Assembly (NCBI GenBank): GCA_030614505.1
Contig: JAUWTX010000136.1
Location: forward strand, 1 to 6,144
DNA from: Desulfuromonadales bacterium
Lineage (GTDB): Bacteria; Desulfobacterota; Desulfuromonadia; Desulfuromonadales; BM103
DNA: 6,144 nt
Reading direction: 5' to 3'
Part shown: piece by piece, positions 1 to 5,606 of the stretch
Position numbering within the stretch: position 1 is the stretch's first letter
Layout: each line of letters opens with the position of its first letter
Notes under the pieces: generated by a model
Told to the model about the DNA's origin: nothing
Database searches by the model: none
The model's input: the letters and a program-made list of their open reading frames with translations, nothing else
Program-made: the position numbers and the translations under genes

Positions 1-821
1 TGGACCTGATTCGCAGCAGCCAGTTTATCGTGTTGACTTTTGGTTTGATTGGATTGTTGGGTGGCTTGATCGGCATGGCCTTTGCCGCGCATCAGGCGGC
101 CAGAATTGTGGAGCGTTTACGTCAAGCAACCATCTACCTGGGAGATGTGGTTCTTGACGAGATGTCACCAGATGAATTTCTGACGGCCAGTGACGGCCTT
201 GATCGCGAAATCCAGGAGATGATGCTGAAGATCAAGGATAGTCAGCTGCGCTACCTGGATGCCAGCCCGCTAACCCGTCTGCCGGGGAACCTGGCTATCG
301 AGCAAGTTCTCAAGGGAAAGATGGATCAGGGCGAGAAATTTGCTCTCTGTTATATTGATCTGGATGATTTTAAGGCATTTAATGACAAGTATGGCTATGC
401 CAAGGGAAGTGATTTGATCAAAATGACCGGTGAAGTTCTTTACCGCGCCAAGGACGAATATGCCAAGCAGCAGGATTTTGTCGGCCATATCGGTGGTGAT
501 GATTTTGTTCTGATCACGTCTCCCGAAAAGGTGGAGCAGGTGTGTCAAGCAATCATCGACGAATTTGACCGGCTGATCCCCGAGTATTATCTTCCTGAGG
601 ATCGCGCCAAAGGTTTTATTGAAGGAACAGACCGTTATGGAGTCAAGAGACGTTTTTCGATTATGTCGGTCTCAATTGCAGTTGTTTCAGATGTGAAGCG
701 TTCCTTTAGGTCCCCTATTGAAATAGCTAAAGTTGCGACAGAAATAAAGGACTATGTAAAGAGTTTGCCTGGTAGTAATTACCTGATTGATCGACGCATA
801 ACAACGCGCTGGGATCCTTGA
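1..821 (+). CDS. Membrane-anchored GGDEF-domain protein, C-terminal part (5' end outside window)
   Basis: The reading frame is open from base 3, so the gene starts upstream; the GTG at 30 lies inside a hydrophobic helix and is unlikely to be the true start. Residue numbers here count from that GTG. A membrane segment (about -4 to 20) is followed by a HAMP-like/coiled linker (about 21-75), then a GGDEF domain (about 76-262). Visible motifs are SPLTRLPGN (79-87), YIDLDDFKAFND (108-119; D110 matches the PleD metal ligand D327 and N118 matches N335), and GGDDF (155-159) in place of GGDEF/GGEEF. The inhibitory RxxD site is KQQD (146-149). Ser127 sits where PleD has Asp344. GGDEF enzymes condense nucleotide triphosphates to cyclic dinucleotides at the inner membrane. 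Whether this one makes c-di-GMP, makes cGAMP, or is inactive cannot be read from the sequence. Any sensor domain lies upstream. The gene ends 28 bases before a strong terminator. Confidence 0.9.
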   Translation, partial: DLIRSSQFIVLTFGLIGLLGGLIGMAFAAHQAARIVERLRQATIYLGDVVLDEMSPDEFLTASDGLDREIQEMMLKIKDSQLRYLDASPLTRLPGNLAIEQVLKGKMDQGEKFALCYIDLDDFKAFNDKYGYAKGSDLIKMTGEVLYRAKDEYAKQQDFVGHIGGDDFVLITSPEKVEQVCQAIIDEFDRLIPEYYLPEDRAKGFIEGTDRYGVKRRFSIMSVSIAVVSDVKRSFRSPIEIAKVATEIKDYVKSLPGSNYLIDRRITTRWDP

Positions 822-848
822 TCCTTGTGTCTTGTGCCCTGTGCTAGT

Positions 849-890
849 AAAAAAGACGGGAAGGCTTCATCTGCCTTCCCGTCTTTTTTT
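849..890. terminator. Bidirectional rho-independent terminator
   Basis: A perfect 17-bp stem (849-865 with 873-889) encloses the 7-base loop TTCATCT. The core GACGGGAAGGC/GCCTTCCCGTC is flanked by six A on the left and seven T on the right, so both transcripts end in a G+C-rich hairpin followed by a U tract. It lies between the stop of the + strand GGDEF gene (821) and the stop of the - strand AMMECR1 gene (911), and fits termination of both convergent transcripts. Confidence 0.93.
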
Positions 891-910
891 ATCTTGGTTG
901 CCGAACGCTA

Positions 911-1468
911 TTATGTTATTTCCTCGCCGAAGACCTGGGCACTGAAAACATAAATGTCAGCATCGTCCGCTTCCCATGCGTCGGTGGGTAAGCCTGCTTT
1001 GAGACAGGTCTGTTTGAGGAATGTCTGGCGATCCCAATTGTGTTCCGTTGCAACCTGTGGCAACAGAACTCCCCGATAAAAACTCTTTTCGATGTAAATA
1101 CCGTGTTTGCCGACTTCTATGTCTTCGATATTCTCAGTTTTATGTAGTGGTGAAAGTACTGAGATTTCGAGGGTGAAATTGTCTAGATCTTCCTCTTTGA
1201 AGGGATAGAAGCGAGGGTCTTTCGCTGCTGAAGCCTGAGCCATATGCGCAACTTCTTTGAACAGGGGAAGTTCAGACTGGAAGTTCCCGATGCAGCCCCG
1301 CAATTGTCCATTCTGCTTGATGGTGACAAAGCATCCGTTACGTTGATTTAAGGCTTTTTCTTCGCGGGGTTCGATGTATTCCTGGCCGGTTTGCACACCG
1401 TGAATGATCGCTTGGCGGGCAATGGCTAGGAGGGCTTGTTTTTCGTGAGCGTTCAACTCTCGGTCCAC
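911..1468 (-). CDS. AMMECR1-domain protein (AmmeMemoRadiSam system protein A type)
   Basis: The 185-residue protein spans a whole AMMECR1 domain. Family motifs are LRGCIG (57-62, the most conserved block), DPRFYPF (84-90), LEISVLSP (100-107), and a C-terminal block with LLPQVATEHNWD (135-146) and FLKQTCLKAG (150-159). The start is GTG at 1468-1466, supported by a GGAGGAA ribosome site just upstream. The domain is found alone in eukaryotes (AMMECR1) and in many prokaryotes beside a MEMO-like protein and a radical SAM protein. Its biochemical function is not established, and no such partner is visible here, so it appears to stand alone in this window. No signal peptide or membrane segment is seen, so it is probably cytoplasmic. 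It is transcribed away from the repeat region and ends at the shared terminator. Confidence 0.93.
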   Translation of the reverse strand: MDRELNAHEKQALLAIARQAIIHGVQTGQEYIEPREEKALNQRNGCFVTIKQNGQLRGCIGNFQSELPLFKEVAHMAQASAAKDPRFYPFKEEDLDNFTLEISVLSPLHKTENIEDIEVGKHGIYIEKSFYRGVLLPQVATEHNWDRQTFLKQTCLKAGLPTDAWEADDADIYVFSAQVFGEEIT

Positions 1469-1470
1469 GC

Positions 1471-1477
1471 TTCCTCC
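1471..1477 (-). promoter_or_regulatory. Ribosome binding site for the AMMECR1 gene
   Basis: On the - strand GGAGGAA lies two bases before the GTG at 1468. It is the strongest Shine-Dalgarno match near this start and supports GTG here. The spacing counted from the GGAGG core is about four bases, which is on the short side. Confidence 0.7.
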
Positions 1478-1501
1478 GATATTGACAGGGATAAATGATT
1501 C

Positions 1502-1668
1502 AACCTAGAAACCACAGTTGGGCGCGGAAAAGATGTGCAACAGGTTGATGTGAATAGAGAATTTGAAAAACTCGTGTTCACCTTATTGATGATGAGAGCT
1601 TTTTCAAGTTTTCTAGGTGCATCAAGATGTTGTGCAGACTTTCGTGATCCTACTGTCGTTTCTAGGTT
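1502..1668. repeat. 167-base imperfect palindrome, MITE-like or structured RNA
   Basis: The left arm 1502-1569 and the reverse complement of 1601-1668 align without any gap, with 48 of 68 positions identical by eye. Ends are best conserved: AACCTAGAAACCACAGT at 1502-1518 matches the reverse complement of 1652-1668 at 16 of 17 positions, and TTGAAAA near the centre is also paired. About 31 bases separate the arms. If transcribed as + strand RNA, seven of the 20 mismatches become G-U pairs; as - strand RNA only two do. No open frame is found inside. It lies upstream of the AMMECR1 start and downstream of bipA. A non-autonomous mobile element, a decayed repeat or an RNA gene are all possible. 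Confidence 0.7.
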
Positions 1669-1767
1669 AAGTTGAAGACCGTGCCAATCATAGTGCTATA
1701 CCCCGATTTTTTCAAGGCATCTAACGTCATTTTTGCATTAATTTATCATATTAAGTTTATTAGTAGT
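1669..1767. other. AT-rich gene-free spacer
   Basis: This stretch lies between the palindrome and the third copy of its terminal motif, and becomes AT-rich from about 1705. I see no open frame with a ribosome site, no hairpin with a U tract for bipA termination, and no convincing promoter. If the outer repeat copies are the true ends of one element, this would be its interior. Confidence 0.5.
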
Positions 1768-1789
1768 CCCAACTGTAGTTCCTAGGGTT
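1768..1789. repeat. Third copy of the palindrome's terminal motif, abutting the bipA stop
   Basis: The reverse complement of this 22-base segment matches 1502-1522 at 19 positions, with two mismatches and one inserted C; both end in CAGTTGGG. It is inverted relative to 1502-1522 and in the same orientation as 1652-1668. Its outer two bases are part of the bipA TAA stop (1790-1788 on the - strand). With 1502-1522 it delimits a 288-base segment. No clear target-site duplication is seen at either boundary. Confidence 0.7.
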
Positions 1790-3599
1790 ATTTTGATTTT
1801 TTGAGGGCCTTTTTTCGATCGTTTTCGCTGAGCTGTCGTTTGCGCAGGCGAATCGATTCAGGGGTCACTTCGACCAGTTCATCGTTGTCGATGAATTCCA
1901 ATGCTTGCTCAAGTGTTAATTCGCGTGGCGTTGTCAAACGAATAGCCTCATCGGATCCGGAGGCGCGCACGTTGGTCAACTTTTTACCTCTGCAGGCATT
2001 GACCACGAGATCCTTTTCTTTGGCATTCTGGCCGAGAATCATGCCTTCGTAGACACGAGTCCCCGGTCCGACGAAAAGGCCGCCGCGGTCTTGCAGGTTG
2101 AAGAGAGAGTAAGCGACTGTTTCTCCTTGCTCCATAGCTATCAGGACACCGTTTTTGCGTCCTGGGATAGCTCCCTTCCAGGGGGCATAGCCATGGAAGG
2201 TGTGGTTCAAGACACCGGTGCCGTGGGTATCGGTCAGAAATTCGCTGCGGAAACCGATCAGACCGCGGGCAGGTATTATAAACTCTATGCGGTTAAAACC
2301 TTTGATCGAGTTCATGGCGGCCATTTCAGCTTTGCGGGGGCCAAGCTTTTCGATTACGGTGCCCTGGAATTCTTCAGGGACATCGACAACCAGGTACTCC
2401 ATCGGCTCGCACTGCTCGCCATCTATCTCACGGAAGATGACTTCCGGTTTGGAAACAGCCAGCTCAAAGCCCTCACGTCGCATGTTTTCAATCAGGATGG
2501 AGAGATGTAACTCACCACGACCTGATACCCTGAAGGTATCGGTATTGTCCGTTTCCTCAACACGAAGAGAGACATTGGTCCGCAGTTCCTTAAAAAGTCG
2601 ATCGCGGATGTTACGGGAGGTTACGTACTTGCCTTCGAGACCTGCGAAGGGTGAGGAGTTGACGATGAAGTTCATTGACAGCGTCGGCTCGTCGATTGAG
2701 ATGTAAGGGAGCGATTTTGGGTTTTCAGTGCAAGCGAGGGTTTCACCTATGCCGACATTTGCGAAGCCTGCAATGGTGACAATGTCGCCGGCACTTGCTT
2801 CGTTAAGGTCAATCTGCTTGAGACCTTCGTAACCGAGCAGCTTGGTAATGCGTGCACGGGAGATCTCACCGTCTTTCTTGATCAAGGCGAGAGTTTCACC
2901 AGCACAGATACTTCCGCCGAAAATTTTGCCGGTGGCGATGCGGCCATAATAATCGTTGTAGTCAATTGAAGTGACCAGCATCTGGAATGGAGCATTTACG
3001 TCGGCAACCGGCGGAGCTACCCGTTCGCGAATCATATCAAAGAGTGGGTCGAGATTGTCGGATTCATCTTCGAGTTCGCGTTTGGCGATGCCTTGCTTGG
3101 CACTGGTGTAAACGATTGGAAAATCAAGTTGTTCTTCGTCGGCGTTGAGCTCGCAGAAGAGGTCGAAGACCATATCAACAGCTTTTTCAGGACTTGCTCC
3201 TGGCCGGTCGATCTTGTTGATAACGACGATTGGCCGGATACCGAGATCGAGGGATTTTTTCAGGACAAAGCGAGTCTGGGGCATCGGTCCGTCAAAGGCG
3301 TCAACCAGCAGCAGGACCGAGTCGACCATTTTGAGGACGCGTTCCACTTCACCACCGAAATCAGCATGGCCCGGTGTGTCAACTATATTGATCTTGAGGC
3401 CCTTGTTATAAATAGAGAGGTTCTTGGAGAGAATGGTGATGCCGCGTTCCTTTTCCAGATCGTTGCTGTCCATCACTCGTTCAGTGATGACCTGGTTCTC
3501 GCGGAAGACTCCAGATTGTTTGAGCATGGCATCGACCAGGGTTGTTTTGCCGTGGTCGACATGAGCGATAATAGCGATGTTACGCAGATGGCCTGTCAT
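1788..3599 (-). CDS. typA: Ribosome-associated translational GTPase BipA/TypA
   Basis: The 603-residue protein is close to the family's usual length (about 607 in E. coli). The GTPase motifs are all intact: AHVDHGKT (12-19), RGITI (52-56), DTPGHADF (74-81), NKID (128-131) and TSAKQG (165-170). An EF-Tu-like domain II follows from about 204, then the EF-G-like domains III and V and the BipA-specific C-terminal domain, including GRKNGVLIAMEQGETVAYSL and LFVGPGTRVYEGMILG. BipA binds the 70S ribosome at the EF-G site and is known for roles in 50S assembly, cold growth and stress adaptation. The ATG at 3599-3597 gives the canonical N-terminus; a weak AAAGG lies eight bases upstream. It is monocistronic here and divergent from the lipoprotein operon. 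No conventional terminator is visible downstream; the repeat cluster begins at its stop codon. Confidence 0.98.
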   Translation of the reverse strand: MTGHLRNIAIIAHVDHGKTTLVDAMLKQSGVFRENQVITERVMDSNDLEKERGITILSKNLSIYNKGLKINIVDTPGHADFGGEVERVLKMVDSVLLLVDAFDGPMPQTRFVLKKSLDLGIRPIVVINKIDRPGASPEKAVDMVFDLFCELNADEEQLDFPIVYTSAKQGIAKRELEDESDNLDPLFDMIRERVAPPVADVNAPFQMLVTSIDYNDYYGRIATGKIFGGSICAGETLALIKKDGEISRARITKLLGYEGLKQIDLNEASAGDIVTIAGFANVGIGETLACTENPKSLPYISIDEPTLSMNFIVNSSPFAGLEGKYVTSRNIRDRLFKELRTNVSLRVEETDNTDTFRVSGRGELHLSILIENMRREGFELAVSKPEVIFREIDGEQCEPMEYLVVDVPEEFQGTVIEKLGPRKAEMAAMNSIKGFNRIEFIIPARGLIGFRSEFLTDTHGTGVLNHTFHGYAPWKGAIPGRKNGVLIAMEQGETVAYSLFNLQDRGGLFVGPGTRVYEGMILGQNAKEKDLVVNACRGKKLTNVRASGSDEAIRLTTPRELTLEQALEFIDNDELVEVTPESIRLRKRQLSENDRKKALKKSK

Positions 3600-3646
3600 G
3601 ATTTATACCTTTGTTCTTTATTGTTTGTAGTTGTTCGGGCGGCACA

Positions 3647-3674
3647 TAATAAGCTCTTGACGAGGAAATGCAAG
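3647..3674 (-). promoter_or_regulatory. Candidate sigma-70-type promoter for bipA
   Basis: On the - strand TATTAT (3652-3647, five of six to TATAAT) lies 16 bases after TTGCAT (3674-3669, a weak -35 match). A start point around 3640 would give an untranslated leader of about 40 bases before the bipA ATG. The -10 match is good, the -35 poor. This is inference from sequence alone. Confidence 0.4.
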
Positions 3675-3754
3675 CAGCTTTTTCAATGCAACCCCTGTTG
3701 GCCGTCAAATCCTCTCGAATGTTGAACCGCAGATCTTGGCCTTGTCTGATTTGC

Positions 3755-3790
3755 ATGCATGTCCTAAGATGCATTTCCTGTCCCTATAAA
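3755..3790 (+). promoter_or_regulatory. Candidate promoter -10 with upstream direct repeat, lipoprotein operon
   Basis: TATAAA at 3785-3790 is a good -10 match, but no recognisable -35 stands 16-18 bases upstream. That place is instead taken by a direct repeat, ATGCATGTCCT (3755-3765) and ATGCATTTCCT (3769-3779), matching at 10 of 11 bases with a 14-base period. This could be an operator or activator site. The predicted start near 3797 would leave only about a ten-base leader before the ATG at 3807. Confidence 0.35.
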
Positions 3791-3806
3791 TTAACGGAAT
3801 GATGAA

Positions 3807-4904
3807 ATGCTGGTTCGTGACTACAAAAACATATTGTACCCCATCTGCTTGTTTGTTGCGCTAGTCGGGTTGGGTGGTTGTACAGGCTTATCCCAATATG
3901 TCCCTGTTTCACCGCTGCAACTGACGCCTGCTCAGGAAGCCAGGGTGGGGGCAACTGTAGAGGGAAAGCTGATACAGATGCTTGGTGGCCCTTACCATGA
4001 CAAGGCCCTCGCTGACGATCTCGACCGCCTGGTCCGTCGCCATATCCAGAGTTCTTCTTCGTTCAAGTTTTCAGTTGCTGATCGGAGTGCTCCTGCACTC
4101 TACCCACTACCGGGTGGCCGGGCTATCGTGACTCGTGGACTACTGTCCAGGGTGAGGAGTCGGGCAGAACTGGGATCTCTTCTGGTGCATGCTGTTCAAC
4201 TGTCGAACAAGGTCTATGAAGGTCGTGCGACGCGTAGTATGACCGTGACCACAGATGAGGTTCTGTCAACATCAGACTCTATTTATGATCCTGACTCTGC
4301 CGGGATACGTTTGGCCCGAATGTTCGAACAAATGCCTTGTGAGCAGGATTGTCTGATGCCGGACCATCGTGCCGGTGTTGTAACCGTTAAAGATAGCTCG
4401 ACAGATATGCCCGACTCGGTTAGACGGCTCTCAGGGTTACTGGCGAGCTATGAACTGCTTGCCAATGCACAGAAAATCGAGAGAGCTGATGATCAGGAGC
4501 AGGCCATAGCAACCTACCTGCAGGCCGTAGCAACAACGTCTGACGAACCGCGCATCCTGGGCTCACTGGGGTTGTCATACCTGCGAGATGGCCAGTTGCA
4601 ACCGGCTCGCCGGTATCTGGAGAAAACGGTCAAGTTGCAGCCGAATTACTATCGAACTCAGATGGGCCTTGGCTATCTTTACCTGCAACAGGGAAAACTT
4701 CGCCAGGCGAATCAAGCCCTGGCAATCAGTGTCCGACTGTTGCCGACAACAGAGAACCTCTTTCTGCTTGCTGAAACCAGGGAGAAAAGCGGTGATATTG
4801 AAGGTGCCATGTTGCTTTACCGTCTGGTTGCCGAGTTCGATCATGGTAGTAAACTGGGTCGTACCTCTGCCAGTCGTCTGGCACAATCAGCAGGTTCGCA
4901 ATGA
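3807..4904 (+). CDS. TPR lipoprotein with degenerate M48 (BepA-like) peptidase domain
   Basis: The 365-residue protein starts with a lipoprotein signal: a charged N-terminus, a hydrophobic stretch at 9-22 and lipobox LGGC with Cys25. It should be lipid-anchored in the envelope. Residues 38-175 resemble the M48 peptidase layout: LTPAQEARVG (39-48), ALADDLDRLVRR (67-78), LPGGRAIVTRGLL (101-113) and AELGSLLVHAV (120-130). Where active members have HExxH, this one has HAVQL (128-132), losing the catalytic Glu and one zinc-binding His. The usual downstream ExxxD region also seems shortened before YDPDSAGIRLARMFEQM (160-176). TPR-like repeats follow at about 250-281, 283-316 and 317-343, with a likely partial one before them. 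The TPRs suggest protein binding, and BepA-type proteins act in outer-membrane assembly; this one is probably non-catalytic. The start at 3807 gives a normal signal length; only a weak GGA precedes it. Its TGA overlaps the next ATG. Confidence 0.85.
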   Translation: MLVRDYKNILYPICLFVALVGLGGCTGLSQYVPVSPLQLTPAQEARVGATVEGKLIQMLGGPYHDKALADDLDRLVRRHIQSSSSFKFSVADRSAPALYPLPGGRAIVTRGLLSRVRSRAELGSLLVHAVQLSNKVYEGRATRSMTVTTDEVLSTSDSIYDPDSAGIRLARMFEQMPCEQDCLMPDHRAGVVTVKDSSTDMPDSVRRLSGLLASYELLANAQKIERADDQEQAIATYLQAVATTSDEPRILGSLGLSYLRDGQLQPARRYLEKTVKLQPNYYRTQMGLGYLYLQQGKLRQANQALAISVRLLPTTENLFLLAETREKSGDIEGAMLLYRLVAEFDHGSKLGRTSASRLAQSAGSQ

Positions 4905-5461
4905 GACGGGATCTTCCTTTGATGGCTGGTGAAAAGCTTTGTTGGGAAGGTCGTCCGGCACCGCGGTGCTACACGTTCAGGCACTGGCGGCATGCAATCT
5001 TCGGTCTTATCTTCCTGGCCATCTGCAGTTATTGGCAAGTCCTCGGCTTTGAAATGGCGGAGGCCTATGAATCAATCTGGCTGGCCTGGCTGCCTTTGCC
5101 TTTTTTGCTGATAGGTTTCTATCTGGCCTTTGGCCATCTGCTCCAGGCTCGACTGGAGTGGAACCATGTCTATTATGCAATTACGGACCGCCGCCTGCTG
5201 GTGCAACGTGGTCTTTTGCAGCGGCGCTTGGAGTCCCTGGAATTATCGGAGATTACCTATTTCAGCCTGCATAACCAAGGGGAACATCTCGGTACCCTAC
5301 GTGTCTACAAGGGGAAAGAGAATCAGTTGATTCTTCATTGTATAGAACACCCGCGTCAGGCAACCACTCTTCTGGAAGCGACCATGGATAAGGGGCTGTC
5401 CCCGAACGGAGACGGTCCCGTTCGGGACGAGGAACGTGGAATGAGTAGAGCGAAAACTTAA
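4901..5461 (+). CDS. Membrane protein with bacterial PH-like domain
   Basis: The 186-residue protein begins with WEGRPAPR (15-22), a motif common at the start of bacterial PH-domain membrane proteins. Two hydrophobic helices follow (about 32-50 and 59-80), then a soluble domain with YYAITDRRLLVQRGLL (91-106), ESLELSEITYFSL (111-123) and GTLRVYKG (131-138), typical of bPH-type domains. The last 25 residues are polar and look disordered. Such proteins sit in the inner membrane with the PH-like domain probably cytoplasmic; molecular function is unknown. Its ATG overlaps the lipoprotein's TGA in an ATGA junction, so translation is likely coupled and the two proteins probably belong to one envelope process. 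No Shine-Dalgarno better than the coupled arrangement is visible. A GC-rich hairpin lies in its 3' coding end. Confidence 0.82.
   Translation: MRRDLPLMAGEKLCWEGRPAPRCYTFRHWRHAIFGLIFLAICSYWQVLGFEMAEAYESIWLAWLPLPFLLIGFYLAFGHLLQARLEWNHVYYAITDRRLLVQRGLLQRRLESLELSEITYFSLHNQGEHLGTLRVYKGKENQLILHCIEHPRQATTLLEATMDKGLSPNGDGPVRDEERGMSRAKT
5398..5428 (+). other. GC-rich hairpin within the 3' coding end of the PH-like gene
   Basis: CCCGAACGG (5401-5409) pairs perfectly with CCGTTCGGG (5418-5426) around an eight-base loop, and GTC/GAC extend the stem if one C bulges. There is no T tract after it, so it is not a standard intrinsic terminator. It encodes the polar tail of the protein and might affect 3' end stability. 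Confidence 0.5.
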
Positions 5462-5490
5462 CGCACAAGATGCTAAGTTGTAATGCGTAG

Positions 5491-5510
5491 CCTTTGTTTC
5501 TAGACAAGGG
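5491..5510 (+). other. Small hairpin in the gap before miaB
   Basis: CCTTTGT (5491-5497) pairs with ACAAGGG (5504-5510), including one G-U pair, around the loop TTCTAG. No U tract follows, so its role as the operon's terminator is doubtful. The rest of the 145-base gap 5462-5606 shows nothing else firm. Confidence 0.35.
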
Positions 5511-5542
5511 ACTGTGCCCAGATAAATTTCTCCCTTAATCTC

Positions 5543-5571
5543 TTGCGTTCAGTCGCTTTTTTAATTATCTT
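5543..5571 (+). promoter_or_regulatory. Weak candidate promoter for miaB
   Basis: TTGCGT (5543-5548) and TATCTT (5566-5571) are separated by 17 bases. Matches to the sigma-70 consensus are three and four of six. The position would give a leader of about 30 bases before the miaB ATG. Support is limited to spacing and position. Confidence 0.25.
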
Positions 5572-5606
5572 CTAGCCCCGCCAATAACGGCTATGGATAT
5601 AACTGC

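Noticed and set aside
2091..2706. Two overlapping + strand open frames (2091-2510 and 2200-2706) within bipA
   Set aside because: Both are antisense to an intact, full-length bipA and show low-complexity Ser/Arg-rich or unrecognisable translations.
3658..3687. TTGACG-led + strand promoter in the divergent region
   Set aside because: No acceptable -10 lies 16-18 bases downstream (TTTTCA), and it would be over 100 bases from the gene it serves.
3093..3725. 210-codon + strand open frame opposite the 5' end of bipA
   Set aside because: It is antisense to the conserved GTPase domain, resembles no family, and has no supporting ribosome site; it is a codon-bias shadow of bipA.
3736..3756. Sigma-54-like promoter (TGGCC...TTTGCAT) upstream of the lipoprotein gene
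   Set aside because: The GG and GC elements are 13 bases apart instead of the required 10.
3580..3774. 64-codon - strand open frame across the divergent promoter region
   Set aside because: It overlaps the bipA start and its predicted promoter, has no family resemblance and no good ribosome site.
4575..5038. Several short open frames in other frames of the lipoprotein and PH-like genes
   Set aside because: They lie wholly within two well-supported coding genes and show no recognisable protein features.
5462..5515. Possible GEMM-I (cyclic dinucleotide) riboswitch after the PH-like gene, because of ACGCACA and a downstream AGCC
   Set aside because: The diagnostic core GGGCAAACC and the GACGCAAAGCC block with the second helix are absent; only seven bases match.
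5540..5565. Rho-independent terminator ending in a six-T run before miaB
   Set aside because: Only a 3-bp GCG/CGC stem precedes the T run, too weak to call.
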